Notes: generated from the letters alone by a model not told the origin. DNA of 6,790 nt from RYN-431 sp036388295 (GCA_036388295.1 DASVSC010000210.1:1-6790), one strand, 5' to 3'. Positions 1 through 6,775 are shown, counted from the stretch's first letter. Made by a program: numbers and translations.

Positions 1-1893
1 CGGCCGGTGGCGTGGCTGGAGCGGCGGAAGGTCGGGCGGGTGTCGTCGGTGCTGCTGGTCGTTACCGTCGCGTTTCTCGTCATCGGCGGACTCGGCTACG
101 TCGTCGGCAATCAGGTCGTCGGGCTGGCCAACAATCTCGGCAACTACCAGGACGAGATTAAGAAAAAAGTCATCAGTCTGCGTGGCACCGGGTCAGACGT
201 CGGCAGGACGTTCGAAAAACTCAGCCACGACCTCCGGAACGCGAGCCAGACGCCATCGACGGTGCCGGCCACAACACAGTCGGCCACGCAACCCTCGTCG
301 CCGGCGTCGGACGATAGCGGCGTGTTCGAGAGTGCCGCCGAGGACATTTCAACAGACCCAACCCGAACCGCGGCGCGCGAAATCGTGAATGGCCCACCGA
401 CGATGGCGAAATCCGTCCCGGGCACGACGCCGGCCAATCCGTTGTACACCGTCGCGCAGAGTCAGCCCGAATCGCCGGTGCAGACGCTGATGACGTATCT
501 GGCCGTCGTCGCCGGGCCGCTGGGGACGGCGGGCATTGTGGTCGTGCTGGTCGTGTTTATGCTGCTGGAGCGCGAGGCGTTGCGCGACCGGTTCATCGCG
601 GTCATCAGCCGCGGCAACTACACGACCACCACGCGGGCGATCAATGACGCCGGCGAACGCATCAGCCGGTACCTGCTGGCTCAGTCGATTGTCAACGGCA
701 GCTACGGACTGGTCATCGGCCTCGGCCTGTTCCTGATCGGCGCGGTGTTCGGCCGCGACGCGCAGGATAACTATGTGCCCTTCCCCAGCTTCGTGCTGTG
801 GGGCCTGCTGTGCGCGGTGCTGCGATTTATTCCCTACGTCGGGCCGGCCGTGTCTTCGCTGTTTCCGATCGCATTGGCACTGGCGGTTTATCCGGGCTTC
901 AGCGTCGCGGTCGCCGTATTCACGCTGTTCATCGTGGTCGAACTGCTGAGCAATAATGTGATGGAGCCGTGGCTTTATGGGGCCAGCACCGGCTTGTCGA
1001 CGGTGGCGATCCTGCTGGCGGCCGTCTTCTGGACGTGGCTGTGGGGATCGGTGGGGCTGCTGGTGGCGACGCCGCTGACGGTCTGCATCGCGGTAGTGGG
1101 CAAGTACGTGCCGCAGTTGCATTTCATGTATGTGCTGCTGGGGGACGAGGACGCGCTGCCGCCGGCGGTGAGTTTTTACCAGCGCCTGCTCGCGGGCGAC
1201 TGCGCCGACGCCACGCGCATCGTGGGCCGGGTGGCGGAGGCCGACGGGGCGGCGGCGGCGGCGGACAATGTCTATCTGCCCGCCCTGCGCATGGCGCGGC
1301 GCGACCGTGCCGAGCAGGCGCTGTCGGCCGAAGACGAGACGCGCATATTCGACGACACCCTCGCTATCGCCCGGCCCGTGGACACCGAACGGCAGGCGGC
1401 GGCGAAAACCGCCGCCGCCGTCGCCGCCGCCGATGCGTCAGCGGCCGAGCCGAACACCAGCCTGCCGCTGGTCCTCGCCTGCCCTGCGCACCACCGTGGC
1501 GACGAAGTGACGCTGCACCTGCTGGCCGACGTGCTGCGGCCGTTAGCGGTCCGCACCACAGTCATGTCGACCCGCGCGCTGCCCGTGGAAGTGGAAACGA
1601 CCATCGAGCGGGAAAAGCCGCTGTTCCTGATCATCGGCATCATGCCGCCCGGCGGCCTGCCGCAGACGCGATACCTTTGCCGGCGCATCCACAAGCGGTT
1701 CCCCGATCTGACGATCGTTGTCGGCTTTTGGGGACGCGTAAAGAACTTCGACCGCTTGCTCGTCGGCCTGCGCCGGGCGGGGGCCAGTTACGTGCACACG
1801 AGTGTCGAACAGGCCCGCGGGCAGATCATCGCTATGCTTCCGAAGCCGCCGGTCGTGGAGCCGGCGGCGGATTCGGTTGTCACTCCCTCGTGA
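1..1893 (+). CDS. AI-2E/PerM-family membrane transporter with C-terminal B12-binding-like domain (5' partial)
   Basis: Integral membrane protein of the AI-2E (PerM/TqsA, UPF0118) family. Members are linked to autoinducer-2 export or Na+/H+ antiport; the substrate cannot be read here. Residues are counted from the GTG at 7. A membrane helix lies at about 14-38, then a long Ser/Thr/Pro/Ala-rich loop (about 78-157), then helices at about 160-187, 229-248, 260-273, 283-313 and 331-363. Family motifs are visible: RFIPYVGP (273-280), NNVMEPWLYG (316-325) and LLVATPLTVC (351-360). A linker (about 395-485, Ala-rich near its end) leads to an alpha/beta domain (about 487-612) resembling cobalamin-binding Rossmann folds, including IMPPGGLPQTRYLC (545-558). 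The reading frame is open to the first base, and the helices normally found at the N-terminus are missing, so the GTG at 7 is unlikely to be the true start. The stop lies 6 bases before the histidine kinase ATG, which suggests co-transcription. Family assignment is firm; transported molecule and tail ligand are unknown. Confidence 0.9.
   Translation, partial: RPVAWLERRKVGRVSSVLLVVTVAFLVIGGLGYVVGNQVVGLANNLGNYQDEIKKKVISLRGTGSDVGRTFEKLSHDLRNASQTPSTVPATTQSATQPSSPASDDSGVFESAAEDISTDPTRTAAREIVNGPPTMAKSVPGTTPANPLYTVAQSQPESPVQTLMTYLAVVAGPLGTAGIVVVLVVFMLLEREALRDRFIAVISRGNYTTTTRAINDAGERISRYLLAQSIVNGSYGLVIGLGLFLIGAVFGRDAQDNYVPFPSFVLWGLLCAVLRFIPYVGPAVSSLFPIALALAVYPGFSVAVAVFTLFIVVELLSNNVMEPWLYGASTGLSTVAILLAAVFWTWLWGSVGLLVATPLTVCIAVVGKYVPQLHFMYVLLGDEDALPPAVSFYQRLLAGDCADATRIVGRVAEADGAAAAADNVYLPALRMARRDRAEQALSAEDETRIFDDTLAIARPVDTERQAAAKTAAAVAAADASAAEPNTSLPLVLACPAHHRGDEVTLHLLADVLRPLAVRTTVMSTRALPVEVETTIEREKPLFLIIGIMPPGGLPQTRYLCRRIHKRFPDLTIVVGFWGRVKNFDRLLVGLRRAGASYVHTSVEQARGQIIAMLPKPPVVEPAADSVVTPS
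1395..1419 (+). other. Perfect 10-bp GC hairpin inside the transporter gene
   Basis: The arm GGCGGCGGCG (1395-1404) pairs fully with CGCCGCCGCC (1410-1419) around the loop AAAAC. It lies in the codons for the Ala-rich linker just before the B12-like domain. It may be only a by-product of GCG/GCC alanine codons, but an mRNA stem this stable between two domains could slow ribosomes. No T run follows, so it is not a terminator. Confidence 0.5.
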
Positions 1894-1899
1894 GTCCCT

Positions 1900-4800
1900 A
1901 TGAAGCGATTGACTGGCCCCGCCGTGTTCTGCGTCCTGATGGCCCTGATCGTTCTGGGCGCTAATGGGTGGGTGTCGTACCGCAACACGCGCCAGCTCGG
2001 CGATAAAGAAATCTGGGTCCGCCACACGCAGACTGTGCTGGCGGAACTGAGCGGCATTCTCGCCGACACCACCGACGCGGCCGCGGCGCAGCGCGGCTAT
2101 CTGTTCTCGGGCGACGAAACGTTCCTTGTCCCGGTCGGTGCCGCACGCGAGCGGGTGATGGCCCGACTGTCGACGCTCGCCGAACTCACCCGCGATAACG
2201 CGCGGCAGGCCGACCGGGTGCCCGCGCTGCGCCAGGCGGTGACCGCCGTGTTCGACAACCTCGACGGCGGCGTCGCCCAGCGTCGCACCGGCAATCGTGA
2301 CGCCAACGCTTACACCGCTCTGCTCGCCCAGAGCAAGCAACACCTGGACGGCGTTCGCCGTCTGATCGCGGAGATGGAAGTCGAAGAACAAGGCCTCCTC
2401 GCCAGCCGCACGGCCGAATCGCGGGCGAGCCTGGCCAAGACGCTCAGCACGCTGTTCGTTGCCACCAGTGTCGCGATCGGCATGGTGCTGCTGGCCGCTT
2501 ATCTGCTGCTCCGCGAGGCGGGGAATGAGCGAACGCAGGCGCGTCTGGCGCGCTACAACCGCCTGCTGATCGAATCGACAGGGGAAGGCATCTTCGGAAT
2601 CGATCTCGACGGCCGCTGCACGTTCATCAACCAGGCCGGCGAGAAAATGCTCGGCCGCACGGCCGCCGACGTGGTGGGGCAGGACATGCACCATCTAACG
2701 CACCACACCCGCCCCGACGGCACCGCCTACCCGCAGGAGCAGTGCCCCATCTACCGCGCCTTCCGCACCGGCGTCGGCGGCCGCTGCACCGACGAGTTGT
2801 TCTGGCGCGCCGACAACACCGGCTTTCCCGTCGAGTATTCGGCATATCCGATTCGCAGCGAAGGGGAGGTCGAAGGGGCGGTGGTCACCTTCACCGACGT
2901 CACCGAACGCCGGCAACTCGATTCGGAAATCAAGGAAACCAGTGAACGCTTCGCCACCTTGGCCGACAACATGGCCCAGCTGGTCTGGATGGCCGACGCG
3001 CAGGGCGCGATCTTCTGGTACAACCGCCGCTGGTTCGACTACACCGGCACCACCGCCGAGGAAATGCTCGAGCACGGCTGGCGGCACGTGCACCACCCGG
3101 ACCACCTCAGCCGTGTGACTGACAACTACCGCGAGAAAATCGCGGCCGGTGAGGACTGGGAAGACACCTTCCCGCTCCGCGCGGCCGACGGGAGCTACAA
3201 CTGGTTCCTGTCCCGCGCCATCCCCATTCGCAACGCCGCCGGCCACGTCATCCGCTGGCTGGGCACCAACACCGACATCACCCGCCAGCGTGAAATCGAA
3301 GAGGCCCTGCGTTTCAGCGAAGAACATTTGCGGCACGCCCGCGACGAGGCCGAAAACGCCCGTGAACAGGCCGAGGCCGCGAATGTGGCCAAAAGCCAGT
3401 TCCTGGCCAACATGAGTCACGAACTGCGCACGCCGCTCAACGCCGTGATCATGTACAGCGAACTGCTGCAGGAAGAGGCCGAGGACCTTCACGTCGACAG
3501 CTTCATCCCGGACCTGGAGAAAATCCGCGGGGCGGGCAAGCACTTGCTGGCGCTGATCAATGGCGTGCTCGATCTGTCGAAGATCGAAGCGGGCAAGATG
3601 GACCTGTACCTGGAGACGTTCGACGCCAGCGGCATGGTGCGCGACGTGGCCGCGACGGTGCAGCCGATGGTGCTCAAGAACGGCAACACGCTGGAACTGG
3701 ACCTGCCGCCGGGCCTCGGCACGATGCACGCCGACCTGACGAAGGTGCGGCAGATTCTGTTCAACCTGCTCAGCAACGCCTGCAAGTTCACGGAAAAAGG
3801 CGTGGTGCGCGTTAAGGCCGGGCGGGATCCGGGTAACGACGCTTTCCTTCATTTCACCATCATCGACTCCGGCATCGGCATGACGGCGGACCAACTGGCT
3901 AGGGTGTTCCAGCCGTTCACGCAGGCGGACGCCAGCACCACGCGCAAGTACGGCGGCACGGGCTTGGGTCTGGCGATCAGCCGGCGGTTCTGCGAAATGA
4001 TGGGCGGCGACTTGAACGTCAGCAGCGAGCCCGGCCGTGGCACGACCTTCACCGTCCGCCTGCCGGCCGTGACCCGCAAAGTCGAGCCTGCCCCGGAGCC
4101 GAAGGCCGAGGACAATGTCGCCGCCGGCACGGCCACCGTGCTGGTCGTGGACGACGACGTGACCGTCCGCGACGTCGTCACCCGCGCCCTGACCGAAGAC
4201 GGCCTGCGCGTTATCACCGCCGCCGACGGCGAAGAAGGCTTGCGCCTGGCGCGCCAGCGTCGGCCGAACCTGATTTTCCTCGACGTGATGATGCCCAAAA
4301 TGGACGGCTGGGCGGTGTTGACCGCCCTGAAAGCCGAGCCCGAGTTAGCCGACATTCCCGTCGTGATGCTCACGATCATGAACGAAACCGAAATGGGCTA
4401 CATGCTCGGCGCGGCCGAGTACCTCAGCAAGCCGATCGACCGCGACCGCCTGGCCAGCGTCATGGCCAAGCACCGCAAGCTGACGGGGGCCAGCCAGGTG
4501 TTGATCGTCGAGGACGACCCGACCACGCGCGACGTGCTGAGTCGCAGCCTGGTCAAGCAGGGCTGGGACGTGGCCGAGGCGGCGAACGGACGGCAGGCGC
4601 TGGAGCGCGTGCAGCAGCACGAGCCGGCGCTGATCCTGCTCGATCTGATGATGCCGGAGATGAACGGCTTTGAGTTCATCACCGAATTGCGCGAGCACGA
4701 GCAGTGGCAGCACGTGCCCGTGGTGGTGCTGACGAGCAAGGATTTGACGCCCGAAGAGCGGGCGCTGCTGACCGGGAAAGTGGAGCGGATCGTGCAGAAG

Positions 4801-4932
4801 GGGGCTTACAGCCGCGAATCGCTCCTGCGTGAGGTAAGAAAAATCGCTGCCAGCGTTGTGCTTCCCGTAGCCGCGCCTGACGACGTCGGCCTGTCTAAGA
4901 TGGGCGGTACGGCGTCGCCGGGCGGGTCGTAA
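1900..4932 (+). CDS. Membrane hybrid sensor histidine kinase (CHASE3-PAS-PAS-HisKA-HATPase-REC-REC)
   Basis: A 1010-residue inner-membrane sensor kinase. TM1 is at about 8-27. A CHASE3-type sensor region (about 33-180) contains the family-like AAAQRGYLFSGDETFL (61-76). TM2 is at about 183-204. PAS1 spans about 218-338 and PAS2, PAS_3-like, about 345-463. A coiled coil (about 463-500) leads into HisKA with FLANMSHELRTPLN and phosphoacceptor His507. The ATPase domain has an N box (LLSNA, Asn626), G1 (DSGIGM from Asp656), F box (FQPF, 670-673) and G2 (GGTGLGL from Gly685). REC1 (about 745-855) has Asp751/752, phosphoacceptor Asp795, Thr825 and Lys844. REC2 (about 866-990) has Glu871/Asp872, phosphoacceptor Asp915, Thr945 and Lys967. 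All catalytic residues are present, so it should be active. The start at 1900 places TM1 directly at the N-terminus. There is no strong Shine-Dalgarno, only a weak GTGAG overlapping the upstream stop, which suggests translational coupling. No HPt domain is present. The CHASE3 ligand cannot be deduced. Confidence 0.96.
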   Translation: MKRLTGPAVFCVLMALIVLGANGWVSYRNTRQLGDKEIWVRHTQTVLAELSGILADTTDAAAAQRGYLFSGDETFLVPVGAARERVMARLSTLAELTRDNARQADRVPALRQAVTAVFDNLDGGVAQRRTGNRDANAYTALLAQSKQHLDGVRRLIAEMEVEEQGLLASRTAESRASLAKTLSTLFVATSVAIGMVLLAAYLLLREAGNERTQARLARYNRLLIESTGEGIFGIDLDGRCTFINQAGEKMLGRTAADVVGQDMHHLTHHTRPDGTAYPQEQCPIYRAFRTGVGGRCTDELFWRADNTGFPVEYSAYPIRSEGEVEGAVVTFTDVTERRQLDSEIKETSERFATLADNMAQLVWMADAQGAIFWYNRRWFDYTGTTAEEMLEHGWRHVHHPDHLSRVTDNYREKIAAGEDWEDTFPLRAADGSYNWFLSRAIPIRNAAGHVIRWLGTNTDITRQREIEEALRFSEEHLRHARDEAENAREQAEAANVAKSQFLANMSHELRTPLNAVIMYSELLQEEAEDLHVDSFIPDLEKIRGAGKHLLALINGVLDLSKIEAGKMDLYLETFDASGMVRDVAATVQPMVLKNGNTLELDLPPGLGTMHADLTKVRQILFNLLSNACKFTEKGVVRVKAGRDPGNDAFLHFTIIDSGIGMTADQLARVFQPFTQADASTTRKYGGTGLGLAISRRFCEMMGGDLNVSSEPGRGTTFTVRLPAVTRKVEPAPEPKAEDNVAAGTATVLVVDDDVTVRDVVTRALTEDGLRVITAADGEEGLRLARQRRPNLIFLDVMMPKMDGWAVLTALKAEPELADIPVVMLTIMNETEMGYMLGAAEYLSKPIDRDRLASVMAKHRKLTGASQVLIVEDDPTTRDVLSRSLVKQGWDVAEAANGRQALERVQQHEPALILLDLMMPEMNGFEFITELREHEQWQHVPVVVLTSKDLTPEERALLTGKVERIVQKGAYSRESLLREVRKIAASVVLPVAAPDDVGLSKMGGTASPGGS

Positions 4933-4946
4933 CGTGGGGGAAGCGC

Positions 4947-4951
4947 GAGGA
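4947..4951 (+). promoter_or_regulatory. Ribosome binding site of the stand-alone receiver gene
   Basis: GAGGA ends 4 bases before the ATG at 4956, a usable Shine-Dalgarno position. It lies in the 23-base gap after the kinase stop and supports ATG 4956 as the start. Confidence 0.7.
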
Positions 4952-4955
4952 AACC

Positions 4956-5333
4956 ATGCCCAAGATTCTGGTGGTCGAAGACAACGAGGAAAACCGCGAT
5001 TCACTGAGGCGACGCCTGGAGCGCCGCGGCTTTGAAGTATTGCTGGCCGAGGACGGGCAGAAGGGGATTGACATGGCCACCGCGGAGAGGCCTGATCTGG
5101 TGCTGATGGACATGAACATGCCCGTGCTGGACGGCTGGGAAGCCACCCGCCGAATCAAGGCGCTGCCGGACCTGGCGGGCACGCCGGTGATCGCCCTGAC
5201 GGCCCACGCCATGACGGGCGACCGCGAACGGGCGCTCGAAGCCGGGTGCGCCGATTACCACACCAAGCCGATCGAGTTCGCCAAGTTGATGGCCCAGTTG
5301 GAAAGCCTGCTCGGCGGCGACGCCAAGTCCTGA
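4956..5333 (+). CDS. Stand-alone CheY/DivK-like response regulator receiver
   Basis: A 125-residue cytoplasmic single-domain receiver with no output domain. It starts with the first beta strand (MPKILVVEDN). The acidic pair is Glu8/Asp9, the phosphoacceptor is Asp52 in LVLMDMNMPVLDG, the switch residues are Thr82 and Tyr101, and the conserved lysine is Lys104 in the HTKP motif. Length is that of a minimal REC domain. Proteins of this type act as phosphate shuttles, sinks or allosteric partners (Spo0F, DivK and CheY are examples). The position between the hybrid kinase and the receiver-phosphatase, with gaps of 23 and 25 bases, suggests it takes phosphate from the upstream kinase; this is inference from position. 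Its first helix closely resembles that of the downstream receiver. The ATG is supported by GAGGA just upstream. The label DivK-like reflects general similarity, not proven orthology. Confidence 0.93.
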   Translation: MPKILVVEDNEENRDSLRRRLERRGFEVLLAEDGQKGIDMATAERPDLVLMDMNMPVLDGWEATRRIKALPDLAGTPVIALTAHAMTGDRERALEAGCADYHTKPIEFAKLMAQLESLLGGDAKS

Positions 5334-5349
5334 GCGTGTGTCTGCCGTT

Positions 5350-5353
5350 AGGA
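5350..5353 (+). promoter_or_regulatory. Ribosome binding site that decides the receiver-phosphatase start
   Basis: AGGA lies 5 bases before the ATG at 5359. It favours that ATG over the in-frame GTG at 5338, which sits only 4 bases after the previous stop and would add seven residues ahead of the conserved receiver fold. Confidence 0.65.
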
Positions 5354-5358
5354 CGGTC

Positions 5359-6591
5359 ATGAGCCAGGACAGCCCCGCCAGAATCCTGGTCGTCGACGAC
5401 GACGAAGCCAACCGCGAGAGCCTGTCGCGCCGCCTGCTGCGCCGCGGCATGACGGTCGACTTGGCCGTCAACGGCGAAGAGGCCTTGCTTGCGATCGACC
5501 GCGTTCCGTACGACCTGGTGCTGCTGGACGTGATGATGCCGGGCTTGTCGGGCCTGGACGTGCTGCGGCAGGTCCGCCGGACCCGCCCGCCGACGCAGTT
5601 GCCGATCATCATGGCCACCGCCAATGACGGCTCGGACGACATCGCCCAGGCGCTGGAGATGGGCGCGAATGATTACGTCACCAAGCCGATCGATTTCACG
5701 GTGGCTTTGGCCAGGGTGAAAACGCAACTGGAAATGGGCCGGGCCGTGCGGCAGGTGATGGCGCTGGAGCGCGACCTGAGCGTGCGGAACGCGGAACTGG
5801 AAAACGCCGTCGAGGCCCTGCGGCGCAGCGCGAAGCGGACGCACGCGGACCTGGAGTCCGCCGCCCGCGTGCAGGCCACGTTCCTGCCGCGCGACGTGCC
5901 GGGCGACCCGCGGTACCGCGCGGTCTGGCGATACCTGCCGTGCGAACAGTTGGCCGGCGATGCGCTGAACGTCTGCCCCCTCGGGCCGGACCACGTCGGG
6001 TTTTACGTTCTCGACGTCACCGGCCACGGCGTGGCCAGTGCGCTAACGGCCGTCACCGCCGCCCGGATGCTCGCCCCCGCGCACGACCCGGCCAGCATCC
6101 TGATCGGCCCGGACGGCCCACTCGCGCCGTCCCGGGTGATGACCACGCTGACCGGCCGATTCAGTTTCGACGCCGAAACCGGGCAATTCATCACCTGCTA
6201 TTACACGCTGCTGGACTTGCGCACGGGCGGCTTGGACTACGTCTCGGCCGGCCACCCGGACGCCATTCTGGTTCCCGCCCAGGGGCCGCCGCGCCTGTTG
6301 GCAGGGACAGGAATGCCGATCACGCTTGCCGACCAGTACGAACAGCAGCACACCACACTCCGGCCCGGTGACCGCGTCTGGCTCTACACCGACGGCGTCA
6401 TCGAAGCCATGCGTTCCGACGGCACGCTCTACGGCACCGCCCGACTCGTCGACACTCTTACCGGCCTGCGCGACGTGCCGTTGGACAGTGCCCCGGACCG
6501 CTTGTTGGACCTGCTGGCCGACTGGAGCGGGGCCGCCGCTTCGGTCGATGACGTGTCGGTATTAGTCTTTGAGATGACCGCCGGCACGTAA
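5359..6591 (+). CDS. Response regulator with PP2C/SpoIIE (RsbU-type) serine phosphatase output
   Basis: A 410-residue cytoplasmic protein. Residues 8-125 form a receiver with Asp13/14, phosphoacceptor Asp57 (LVLLDVMMPG), Thr87 and Lys109 (VTKP). Residues about 128-172 form a charged heptad-like coiled coil. Residues about 173-408 are a PP2C-type phosphatase of the SpoIIE/RsbU class: VQATFLPRDVP (171-181), the metal-site motif AGD (Asp201), DVTGHG (Asp219), YTDGVIEA (Asp345) and VDDVSVLVF (Asp397/398). These are the acidic residues expected to hold Mn/Mg, so it should be catalytic. The more common GGDFYD segment reads AGDALN here. In known systems such proteins dephosphorylate a phosphoserine on a STAS anti-anti-sigma factor, controlling an alternative sigma factor or another partner switch; receiver phosphorylation gates activity. 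The target here is not in the window. It is the last gene of the cluster. ATG 5359 is preferred over GTG 5338 because of the Shine-Dalgarno sequence and the usual receiver N-terminus. Confidence 0.94.
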   Translation: MSQDSPARILVVDDDEANRESLSRRLLRRGMTVDLAVNGEEALLAIDRVPYDLVLLDVMMPGLSGLDVLRQVRRTRPPTQLPIIMATANDGSDDIAQALEMGANDYVTKPIDFTVALARVKTQLEMGRAVRQVMALERDLSVRNAELENAVEALRRSAKRTHADLESAARVQATFLPRDVPGDPRYRAVWRYLPCEQLAGDALNVCPLGPDHVGFYVLDVTGHGVASALTAVTAARMLAPAHDPASILIGPDGPLAPSRVMTTLTGRFSFDAETGQFITCYYTLLDLRTGGLDYVSAGHPDAILVPAQGPPRLLAGTGMPITLADQYEQQHTTLRPGDRVWLYTDGVIEAMRSDGTLYGTARLVDTLTGLRDVPLDSAPDRLLDLLADWSGAAASVDDVSVLVFEMTAGT

Positions 6592-6677
6592 AGCGGTCCT
6601 CGTGTGGCCGCCGGGCGTGGAGAAGGCCCGTGTAGGCTGCGTGAAGATTCGTTCAGAATATGCTCGACCGGCAGGGG

Positions 6678-6706
6678 CCGATTCTGCTAGTTTAAGACCG
6701 ATTCTG
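6678..6706 (+). repeat. Direct repeat CCGATTCTG, two copies with 20-bp period
   Basis: CCGATTCTG occurs at 6678-6686 and again at 6698-6706. The flanking context is also similar, with G two bases before each copy and a pyrimidine after it. The period of 20 bases is close to two helical turns, so both copies face the same side of the DNA, as in many tandem operator sites. It lies upstream of the probable next gene. The repeat is seen directly; a regulatory role is inference. Confidence 0.5.
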
Positions 6707-6708
6707 TC

Positions 6709-6734
6709 ACGCCGAGCCGGGCGGGTCGGCGTTT
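6709..6734 (+). terminator. Possible intrinsic terminator or leader hairpin
   Basis: ACGCCGA (6709-6715) pairs perfectly with TCGGCGT (6726-6732) around a 10-base GC-rich loop, and the strand continues with TT then C. The stem is GC-rich but the T run is only three bases (6732-6734). It lies 118 bases after the phosphatase stop and about 40 bases before the ATG at 6776. It could end the operon transcript or act in the leader of the next gene. The evidence is moderate at best. Confidence 0.35.
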
Positions 6735-6764
6735 CGCCTGCCCTGGTGTTTTGGCCGTCCGTCT

Positions 6765-6769
6765 GAGGG
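6765..6769 (+). promoter_or_regulatory. Ribosome binding site of the probable next gene
   Basis: GAGGG lies 6 bases before the ATG at 6776, a good Shine-Dalgarno match and spacing for a gene that continues beyond the window. Confidence 0.5.
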
Positions 6770-6775
6770 TTCTTC

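Noticed and set aside
7..9. GTG at 7 as the true transporter start
   Set aside because: The frame stays open to base 1 and the first membrane helices of the AI-2E family are missing, so the start is almost certainly upstream of the window.
349..1122. Minus-strand open frame of 257 codons
   Set aside because: It is antisense to conserved AI-2E motifs and encodes an Arg/Gln/His-rich product typical of a shadow frame.
1250..1264. Short GGC/GCG run as a microsatellite
   Set aside because: It is a short alanine codon run in a linker and is explained by GC-rich codon use.
969..1964. Plus-strand open frame of 331 codons overlapping the transporter and the kinase start
   Set aside because: It is an alternate frame of the transporter C-terminus, with a Gly/Ala/Arg-rich product and no domain.
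2695..3894. Long minus-strand open frame (399 codons), continuing after one stop from another at 1543-2694
   Set aside because: It lies wholly opposite the kinase, whose domains and catalytic motifs are unbroken on the + strand. The minus-strand translations are low-complexity, with no recognisable domain, and long antisense frames are expected in GC-rich coding DNA.
5338..5358. GTG at 5338 as the start of the receiver-phosphatase
   Set aside because: It is only 4 bases after the preceding stop with no Shine-Dalgarno of its own, and adds seven unconserved residues. ATG 5359 has AGGA at the right distance.
5155..6027. Minus-strand open frame of 290 codons
   Set aside because: It is antisense to two receivers and the phosphatase, which carry intact motifs; no family resemblance was seen.
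6640..6700. Sigma-70-type promoter in the downstream spacer (for example around TAGTTT at 6688)
   Set aside because: No convincing -35/-10 pair with proper spacing was found; the matches are about half the consensus positions.
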